Shown here in pieces: positions 1 to 4,399 of a stretch of DNA of 5,983 nt (its first letter is position 1; each line of letters begins with the position of its first letter). Position numbers and translations under genes: made by a program. Source of the DNA: Cytophagales bacterium (GTDB lineage: Bacteria > Bacteroidota > Bacteroidia > Cytophagales > Cyclobacteriaceae); contig JAJCYK010000191.1 of NCBI GenBank assembly GCA_029262935.1, positions 1 to 5,983 of the forward strand, read 5' to 3'. The notes below the pieces were generated by a model. That model did no database searches. It was not told the DNA's origin and was given only the letters and a program-made list of their open reading frames with translations.

Positions 1-32
1 ATATGCTTTTCATAATTCTCTAAATCTGGTAC

Positions 33-56
33 TTGTCCTTGGTATTACAAGGATAA
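33..56. other. Hairpin downstream of the aspartokinase-like gene
   Basis: A 9-bp stem (33-41 with 48-56, one G-T pair) encloses the loop GTATTA. It lies about 100 bases past the stop codon of the minus-strand gene at 158-625. Neither strand shows a T-run after the stem, so it is not a classical intrinsic terminator. It could help end or stabilise the transcript of that gene or of an unseen gene to the left. Bases 1-157 otherwise hold no coding signal that I can support. Confidence 0.25.
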
Positions 57-157
57 TGCCAAACCAAACAATCACTTGTGTTTATTCCTTAGTAACTATT
101 ACTAAAAATCATATTTAAGTAACTGGTTATCAGAGGTATGAATTTTTATTAAAATAT

Positions 158-625
158 TTAGTACGTAAGAGTATCTTGACTGATGACAATGTGATTTTGA
201 CTGTTATTCCAAAGTTCGTCTAGTGATTCCGGGCCTTGGGCAGTCGCCTTGAATTCCCTGGCATCAATCCAAAAGGTATTGTTGCCACACTCGGTTAAGG
301 CCAGATGAAGTAGTTTGGTAGCTAGTACGACACATTGACTCCACCAGTTCTCTTCGCTAAGTAAAGCTGTTTGTTGACGAAAGAGTTTTCTTGCTTTTAC
401 TTTGTAGTCCCTTAGATTAAATGCCCCTTCAATAAACAACTCACTGTTTGCTAAAATCCAATCCCGTTGTTCCAACATGTTTTGGTCGCGCAATTCAGTG
501 TTAGCAGTACTTACCAGTACTACCTGTGGCTGTTCTTGCTCTATTTGGAAAATGGCCTTCTTCATTTGTGTCAGCCCGGCTAGAGAGGCGAGGTCGAGAA
601 TTAGGGTATTTTTGGTCGGTTTCAT
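158..625 (-). CDS. Short aspartokinase-like (amino acid kinase fold) protein, probably catalytically dead
   Basis: This 155-residue cytoplasmic protein has no signal peptide or membrane segment. By eye it follows the N-terminal half of bacterial aspartokinases: a hydrophobic first strand, then a helix and the strand QVVLVST (34-40), where aspartokinases have VVVVSA. A helix precedes WIDAREF (119-125), which matches the family's W-x-DAR-[DE]-F stretch, and HIVISQ (145-150) sits where the strand before the GFIG loop would be. The lysine/glycine motif KFGG at the N-terminus is absent, and the chain stops where the glycine-rich GFIG loop should start. It is therefore about a third of normal length (aspartokinases are about 400-450 residues or more) and is unlikely to phosphorylate aspartate. 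It may be a pseudo-enzyme, a regulatory fragment or a decaying gene. The ATG at 625 is preceded very closely by AGAGG. It is divergent from the cyclase gene at 761. The reading frame looks intact; the family link is an inference. Confidence 0.6.
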   Translation of the reverse strand: MKPTKNTLILDLASLAGLTQMKKAIFQIEQEQPQVVLVSTANTELRDQNMLEQRDWILANSELFIEGAFNLRDYKVKARKLFRQQTALLSEENWWSQCVVLATKLLHLALTECGNNTFWIDAREFKATAQGPESLDELWNNSQNHIVISQDTLTY

Positions 626-653
626 ACCTCTTTATAGGGTCAAAGTTTAACTT

Positions 654-682
654 ATTACCGGCTTTAAGAAAAAAACGGTAAT
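654..682. promoter_or_regulatory. Inverted repeat in the divergent intergenic region
   Basis: ATTACCG (654-660) and CGGTAAT (676-682) form a perfect 7-bp inverted repeat around a 15-base A-rich centre. It sits in the 135-base gap between the minus-strand gene starting at 625 and the cyclase gene starting at 761. This position could suit an operator affecting one or both genes. I see no well-matched Bacteroidota promoter (TTG then TAnnTTTG) for the cyclase gene; on the minus strand AAACTTTG (639-646 region) is one mismatch from the -7 box. The regulatory role is inferred from position and symmetry only. Confidence 0.25.
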
Positions 683-760
683 GATCTTCTCCGGGAATCC
701 ATAAATAGGGTAGAATGTATTAAATTAAACGGGACACATAGTAGATCGTATCAATTCCAG

Positions 761-2092
761 ATGAGCCAAAAATCAAAGCCAGTGGTAACCTACTGCGGTA
801 TGGATAGAGAAATCCCCGCCAAACCGGGTTCTAATATTTTAAAACTATCGATTGAGAATAAAATACCTCATTTACACGAATGTGGGGGACATGGCCTTTG
901 TACAACGTGTCGCGTGCGCGTGGTGGATGGCATGAAAAACTTAAGCCCACCCAGCTCCAATGAAAAAGCGCTACAATCTAAAAGAAATTGGGACCCCTCC
1001 ATTCGCCTCGCTTGCCAGACCAAAGTACTTGGAGATGTTTCCATTCAACGTTTGGTGTGGACCGGCTCGGAGATAAGTAAGCTGCAGTTGGAGCACTTCA
1101 ATGATAAAAAAGGTGATGAAAGATCGTTGGCTATTCTCTTTTGTGACATGCGCAATTTTACACCCCTAGCCAGTGAGCATCCGAATTTTGATTTGGCTTT
1201 TATGCTCAATCAGTTCTTTACGGCTATGGGCGATCCTATTGTAATGAACAACGGGGTGATTTATCAGTACGCCGGAGATGAAATTATAGGGTTGTTTGGT
1301 ACTACGGAAGACAACCCCCAAAAAGTATGTCAGGACGCCCTAAGAGCTGCCCTTGGTATGCAATATGCCATTGAGCGTTTAAATAAATTAGAACTTCACG
1401 ACTTCAAAATCGCCTTTCAAGTTGGTATTGGCCTACACTTAGGCCGCGCTTTCATAGGCCATATAGGCCATCCCAGCCACAAGCAATTTACCGTATTGGG
1501 AGATCCAATGAACATAACCAGCCGGATACAAGCCCAAAATAAGGCCTTGGACACGGACATACTGATAAGTGAGCATTTCTTAGGCAACCTGCCTCCTGAT
1601 TCATTGCATTTGGGGATCAAGTCGATGGTTAGCTTAAAAGGAAAAAAAGAGCTATTCGCCGTACATGAAGTGCTGGGTTTTATCCACCCTGACGTGAATT
1701 TGGAGGTGCAGGCCTCTTTGGAGATCTTGCTGGAAGACGAAGAAGCTTTTGCAGAAAAGTTCTACAACAAAGTGTTTGAAAGAGCGCCACAGGTGAGGCA
1801 ATTATTCAAATCAAACCTCATAGACCAAGGTAGAATGCTTACACATATGTTGGGTGGTGTGGTATACTCATTGAGTCGCCCGGAGTATTTAGCGCTGGGA
1901 CTAAGGGCATTAGGCGAGCAACATCAACACTATGGAGTGAAAGCCAAGCACTATCCATTGGTTAAGGATGTGCTATTGGAAACCATTTACGAACAACTAG
2001 GCGAAACGGCCACACCTGAGGTACAAGCATGTTGGGCGCAAGCTATCGAAAAGGTAATTAGTTTGATGCAAGAACAACGAGCTAAGGCATAA
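761..2092 (+). CDS. Three-domain sensor cyclase: [2Fe-2S] ferredoxin, class III nucleotide cyclase and haem globin
   Basis: This 443-residue soluble protein is predicted to make a cyclic nucleotide (cAMP or cGMP) in the cytoplasm in response to redox state and a haem ligand. Residues about 7-100 are an adrenodoxin-type ferredoxin domain with cluster cysteines C41, C47, C50 and C85 (C-x5-C-x2-C, then a fourth Cys 35 residues on). Residues about 119-280 are a class III cyclase: metal-binding D129 (FCDMRNFT) and D173 (YAGDE), and transition-state N251 and R255 in GDPMNITSR. At the two base-selecting positions it has Q169 (usually Lys in adenylate cyclases) and T244. Residues about 311-440 are a flavohaemoglobin-like globin with Y335 (B10), F349 (CD1), Q356 (E7), proximal H388 (F8) and Y398. 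All catalytic residues are in one chain, so a homodimer could be active. Known globin-coupled sensors carry the globin at the N-terminus; here it is C-terminal. No clear Shine-Dalgarno precedes the ATG, but the ferredoxin fold needs this start. Domain calls are strong; the product and the signal are inferred. Confidence 0.93.
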   Translation: MSQKSKPVVTYCGMDREIPAKPGSNILKLSIENKIPHLHECGGHGLCTTCRVRVVDGMKNLSPPSSNEKALQSKRNWDPSIRLACQTKVLGDVSIQRLVWTGSEISKLQLEHFNDKKGDERSLAILFCDMRNFTPLASEHPNFDLAFMLNQFFTAMGDPIVMNNGVIYQYAGDEIIGLFGTTEDNPQKVCQDALRAALGMQYAIERLNKLELHDFKIAFQVGIGLHLGRAFIGHIGHPSHKQFTVLGDPMNITSRIQAQNKALDTDILISEHFLGNLPPDSLHLGIKSMVSLKGKKELFAVHEVLGFIHPDVNLEVQASLEILLEDEEAFAEKFYNKVFERAPQVRQLFKSNLIDQGRMLTHMLGGVVYSLSRPEYLALGLRALGEQHQHYGVKAKHYPLVKDVLLETIYEQLGETATPEVQACWAQAIEKVISLMQEQRAKA

Positions 2093-2201
2093 AAACAGGA
2101 GTAGTGCCCAGCGTACTACCTCGAAAATTAAACTCATTATCTTATGATTTTATTCCGATGATGCTGAGATTGTTTGAATCTTTGCAAGTATTTAACCATT
2201 A

Positions 2202-2233
2202 TTGACAATTGACCTCCGGTTTACATATACTTG
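2202..2233 (+). promoter_or_regulatory. Candidate promoter for the small protein gene
   Basis: TTGACA at 2202 is followed after 18 bases by TATACTTG at 2226. This fits a Bacteroidota-type promoter (TTG near -33 and TAnnTTTG near -7, with one mismatch in the second box) and also resembles a sigma-70 promoter. Transcription would begin near 2240 and leave a leader of about 65 bases before the start codon at 2306. Motif match only. Confidence 0.4.
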
Positions 2234-2305
2234 CTACTATCAGATGGGGTTTATTAAACAAAATCCTGACGGTCGGAGTTAGTGAATGGAATAGGATTAA
2301 TAACT

Positions 2306-2473
2306 ATGTTTTCATTTTTCAAAAAAGATCCTCAAAAAAAGCTTACCAACCGGTATAAACAACTAATGAAGGAGGCCAGGGATATTCAAAGAAGTGGTGA
2401 CCTTAGACTTTACGCAAAGAAAATTGAGGAGGCAGAGACGGTGGCTCAACAAATAGAATCACTTAAATCTTAA
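2306..2473 (+). CDS. Small charged helical protein, DUF6435-like
   Basis: This is a 55-residue protein beginning MFSFFKKDP. It has a short hydrophobic N-terminus followed by a charged, strongly helical body with QRSGDLRLY (residues 28-36) and a Glu/Lys-rich tail. The pattern of an MF-x-FFKKDP start, a KKL-x3-Y helix, Q-R-x-GD-[LI]-x-x-Y and a closing A-E helix fits small uncharacterised proteins that I recall as DUF6435. No biochemical role is known to me. I chose the ATG at 2306 because the conserved-looking sequence begins there and AGGA lies about 9 bases upstream. A GTG at 2282 would add eight residues that do not look conserved. It has its own candidate promoter and is not tightly linked to the cyclase gene, which ends 213 bases earlier. 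The coding call is good; the family name is from memory. Confidence 0.7.
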   Translation: MFSFFKKDPQKKLTNRYKQLMKEARDIQRSGDLRLYAKKIEEAETVAQQIESLKS

Positions 2474-2833
2474 AGCAACTGTCAGTCCTTTTTGTGACCG
2501 GCAATGAAACATTGGCCCATGCTTGGACATAAGGTAGGAGCTTTACGAATTATTCAAAAGCAAATGAGCCTGCGTCCTAAATGGACACAGGCTCAGGCTA
2601 CTAACAGGTTATGCTTACTATAATGATGTTATGAAGAAGATCTTTCGATCAGTAGTATTAACGGACTTTGTTGCGGCGAAGTCATATAAATTGTGCTCAA
2701 AGAGTATCACTTTCCTAAAGTGAGACGAATTGGGAATTCTAAAGAGAAGGTTATGGGATTAGAAGGGGTGTAATTATTTGAAAATCAATGGCTTATTTAA
2801 AACAGTTTCCTTTTAAATAAAATTAAAATATCC
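2474..2833. other. Gene-free stretch with hairpins
   Basis: These 360 bases separate the small protein gene from the degenerate ATPase-domain gene. No ORF here has convincing coding character. A start at 2631 opens a 30-codon frame beginning MKKIFRSVV, and one at 2788 opens a 10-codon frame, but neither has support. The stretch holds a strong GC-rich hairpin at 2565-2595, a perfect 7-bp hairpin (TCACTTT/AAAGTGA, loop CCT) at 2707-2723, and a short GAATT/AATTC repeat at 2727-2739. It may contain the end of one transcript and the leader of the next. Confidence 0.4.
2565..2595. terminator. Strong hairpin, possible transcription terminator
   Basis: The arms at 2565-2577 (TGAGCCTGCGTCC) and 2583-2595 (GGACACAGGCTCA) pair over 13 positions with a single mismatch around the loop TAAAT. 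It lies 92 bases after the stop codon of the small protein gene and is the most stable-looking stem in the intergenic stretch. No T-run follows on the plus strand. On the minus strand the flank reads TTTGCTTTTG, which is only moderately T-rich. It could be an imperfect terminator, an attenuator or a structured RNA element. Confidence 0.4.
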
Positions 2834-3280
2834 ATGTTAACACAACGTGTTCAAGGAGATATTATACCTATTCTTCGTTTTCTAACCCAGTCCACCGAAC
2901 CACGTGCTGCTTCCAAGCAGATAATAGTCACCTTTGAAAGCAGTCTTCCAGACTTAACCATGGATTTCACTCCAGTATTGATAAGAGAATTGATGGTTAA
3001 TTTATTGAGAAAGTGCTTGGAGTTTTCAAGCCCTTCTCAAACCATTGAAGTACAAGTCGATCAACTTTTCCCCAGTCATCTGACCATTAGTATCGCGGTA
3101 AAAGGCATTGGACGGATTGACCTAACTCCTTACCGCAAATGGTTATCAATAGAAAACGCGGAGATTTCTTTTACTTTGGATGAGCAAAGCAGAACGAACT
3201 TTATAGTGGACTTTCCCATTGTTAACCAAGCTTCATACTGGGATACCCAGCAGATTACTGAATTTATCCAGCGAACCTGA
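2834..3280 (+). CDS. Stand-alone degenerate histidine-kinase-type ATPase domain
   Basis: This 148-residue ORF resembles the HATPase_c module of Bacteroidota hybrid sensor kinases, including the linker that normally precedes it: DIIPILRFLTQS (9-20), then a strand, MDFTPVLIRELM (43-54), and the N-box region NLLRKCLEF (56-64). The dimerisation and phospho-acceptor histidine region is missing. The nucleotide-binding boxes are damaged. In the N box the second Asn of NLLSNA is K60. The G1 motif D-[TN]-G-x-G reads VKGIG (89-93), so the catalytic Asp is V89. The second glycine box is replaced by QSRTNF (118-123). ATP binding is therefore doubtful. It may be the remnant of a lost sensor kinase or a pseudo-ATPase used for protein contacts. 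An in-frame stop at 2798 prevents a longer N-terminus. Its stop codon lies 2 bases from that of the convergent gene at 3283. The fold assignment by eye is fairly good; whether it is expressed is unknown. Confidence 0.55.
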   Translation: MLTQRVQGDIIPILRFLTQSTEPRAASKQIIVTFESSLPDLTMDFTPVLIRELMVNLLRKCLEFSSPSQTIEVQVDQLFPSHLTISIAVKGIGRIDLTPYRKWLSIENAEISFTLDEQSRTNFIVDFPIVNQASYWDTQQITEFIQRT

Positions 3281-3282
3281 AA

Positions 3283-4176
3283 CTAGGTGGTAAACTCTGC
3301 CTGACTTAAATAAGTGTAGGCCCCTTGTAAGTTGCCGAAAGGATCATCTGTGCGCTCGTCTTCTACAAAATAATGTTGCATGCCAGCCGTTTCTTTTATT
3401 CCGAATATACTAGCAAAATCAATTGTTCCGGTGCCTACGGTAGTTTGCTTCATATCGGGTGCAGCATCTTTAACATGGAATGAAGAAAAACGCCCTGGAT
3501 ATTTTTTAATTAAATCCATAGGATTCATACCACCTACTGTAACCCAATATAAATCTGCTTGGAAAGTAACTAATTCAGGATCAGTTTCTTTCAATAAGAT
3601 CTCCAACCCAACCTCATCTCCTTGCTTTTCAAATTCAAAGTCGTGATTGTGATAGCCCAACTGAATGCCGGCTTCTTTAAACATGACTCCTGCTTTATTC
3701 AAATTCTCAGCGACCTTGTAGTAGTCTCCCCGTAAGTCTTCTGCTAACCATGGGACCATGGCATAGGTAATTCCCGCAGCAACTGCGGCATCGCGTAAAG
3801 CCTCTCCCTGGTCCGCTTCAAAATAGGTACAGTGCGATGAGACAATTTTCATACCTGTATCTTCCACTATGCTGCGGTATTCCTGAGGAGTCATACCCAA
3901 CATAAGGCCGTCGGTCCCCAAACCATAGGCTTCAATGTACTCAAATCCTATATCTGCTAACTTTCCTATTGAACCGGCAAAATCTTCTTTGATGGCATCT
4001 CGTACAGAATAAACCTGTACGCCCATGGACTTTTTAGCCAAAGGGACTTCTGGTGTTTCTATAGCAACCACAGATTCTGTAGCTTCTGAATGCTTAGGGC
4101 CACATCCAGCAGGAAGCAGCAAAGTTCCAGCTGCCAAGTAGGAGCTGGTACGGATAAATTTTCTTCGGGATTTCAT
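3283..4176 (-). CDS. Tat-exported lipoprotein, sugar phosphate isomerase/epimerase family TIM barrel
   Basis: This 297-residue protein belongs to the xylose-isomerase-like TIM-barrel family, whose members isomerise, epimerise or dehydrate sugars and keto-sugars using a divalent metal. The N-terminus carries a twin-arginine signal (SRRKFIR, residues 3-9), a hydrophobic stretch and a lipobox LPAGC, so Cys25 should be lipidated and the folded enzyme exported to the periplasm or cell surface. Barrel strands can be followed: GVQVYSVRD (52-60), FEYIEAYGL (78-86), IVSSH (111-115), LGYHNHDFEF (173-182), VTFQADLYW (203-211), FHVKD (233-237) and YFVEDE (269-274). Candidate metal ligands are D208, H234 and E272, plus a residue of the 176-178 HNH stretch. 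The length is typical and complete. Such exported isomerases often accompany GFO/IDH/MocA oxidoreductases in Bacteroidota, but none is visible here, so the substrate cannot be told. No strong Shine-Dalgarno; the upstream region is AT-rich. Confidence 0.9.
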   Translation of the reverse strand: MKSRRKFIRTSSYLAAGTLLLPAGCGPKHSEATESVVAIETPEVPLAKKSMGVQVYSVRDAIKEDFAGSIGKLADIGFEYIEAYGLGTDGLMLGMTPQEYRSIVEDTGMKIVSSHCTYFEADQGEALRDAAVAAGITYAMVPWLAEDLRGDYYKVAENLNKAGVMFKEAGIQLGYHNHDFEFEKQGDEVGLEILLKETDPELVTFQADLYWVTVGGMNPMDLIKKYPGRFSSFHVKDAAPDMKQTTVGTGTIDFASIFGIKETAGMQHYFVEDERTDDPFGNLQGAYTYLSQAEFTT

Positions 4177-4210
4177 TAAAATGAGATATTTAAGCTAAAC
4201 CTAATTATAT

Positions 4211-4258
4211 AATCGCTTACAAGATAGCGATTTTGGTTCTAGGAACCAGCAAGGTTCC
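4211..4258. promoter_or_regulatory. Hairpin cluster in the divergent intergenic region
   Basis: AATCGCT (4211-4217) and AGCGATT (4226-4232) form a perfect 7-bp stem. Just after it, TGGTTC (4234-4239), GAACCA (4243-4248) and GGTTCC (4253-4258) share one core. The middle copy can pair with either neighbour: TGGTTC/GAACCA with loop TAG, or GGAACC/GGTTCC with loop AGCAA. Two mutually exclusive hairpins are thus possible upstream of both the sugar isomerase gene (minus strand) and the surface-protein gene (plus strand). No protein or ligand is known to bind here. Confidence 0.3.
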
Positions 4259-4297
4259 AGACCTTTAACGCTTTTACAATATGCTCTTTCTATTGGA

Positions 4298-4339
4298 TTT
4301 AATACGGGTTTATACGTACATTTAAAAATACGTATTAAA
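4298..4339. promoter_or_regulatory. Palindrome array upstream of the surface-protein gene
   Basis: TTTAATACG (4298-4306) and CGTATTAAA (4331-4339) form a perfect 9-bp inverted repeat. Between or overlapping them lie TACGTA (4313-4318) and the perfect 10-bp palindrome AATACGTATT (4327-4336). TACG thus recurs three times within 30 bases, 60-100 bases upstream of the start codon at 4400. This is the kind of symmetry bound by dimeric regulators. The role is inferred from symmetry and position. Confidence 0.35.
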
Positions 4340-4399
4340 CCTGATGTTCGTGCTATGTGTTCCAAGTGAGACACCAGTTTGCGTTTGAATAGATTTTTT

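Noticed and set aside
1417..1620. Minus-strand open frame inside the cyclase gene
   Set aside because: It is a shadow of the strongly supported cyclase domain on the opposite strand, with no start context and no recognisable protein.
2099..2122. GTAGT/ACTAC inverted repeat just after the cyclase stop codon
   Set aside because: Only five clean pairs around a nine-base loop and no T-run, so it is too weak to call a terminator.
2282..2305. GTG start giving eight extra residues on the small protein
   Set aside because: The ATG at 2306 begins the MFSFFKKDP sequence typical of the presumed family and has AGGA at suitable spacing.
2631..2723. Thirty-codon frame starting MKKIFRSVV, which looks like the start of a signal peptide
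   Set aside because: The hydrophobic core is too short and polar, there is no Shine-Dalgarno, and its end overlaps a perfect hairpin. It could be chance.
2788..2820. Ten-codon frame MAYLKQFPFK just before the ATPase-like gene
   Set aside because: It is too short to judge, with no sign that it is a leader peptide or a frameshifted N-terminus of the next gene.
3380..3646. Plus-strand open frame inside the sugar isomerase gene
   Set aside because: It lies wholly within the minus-strand TIM-barrel gene and its translation has no domain character.
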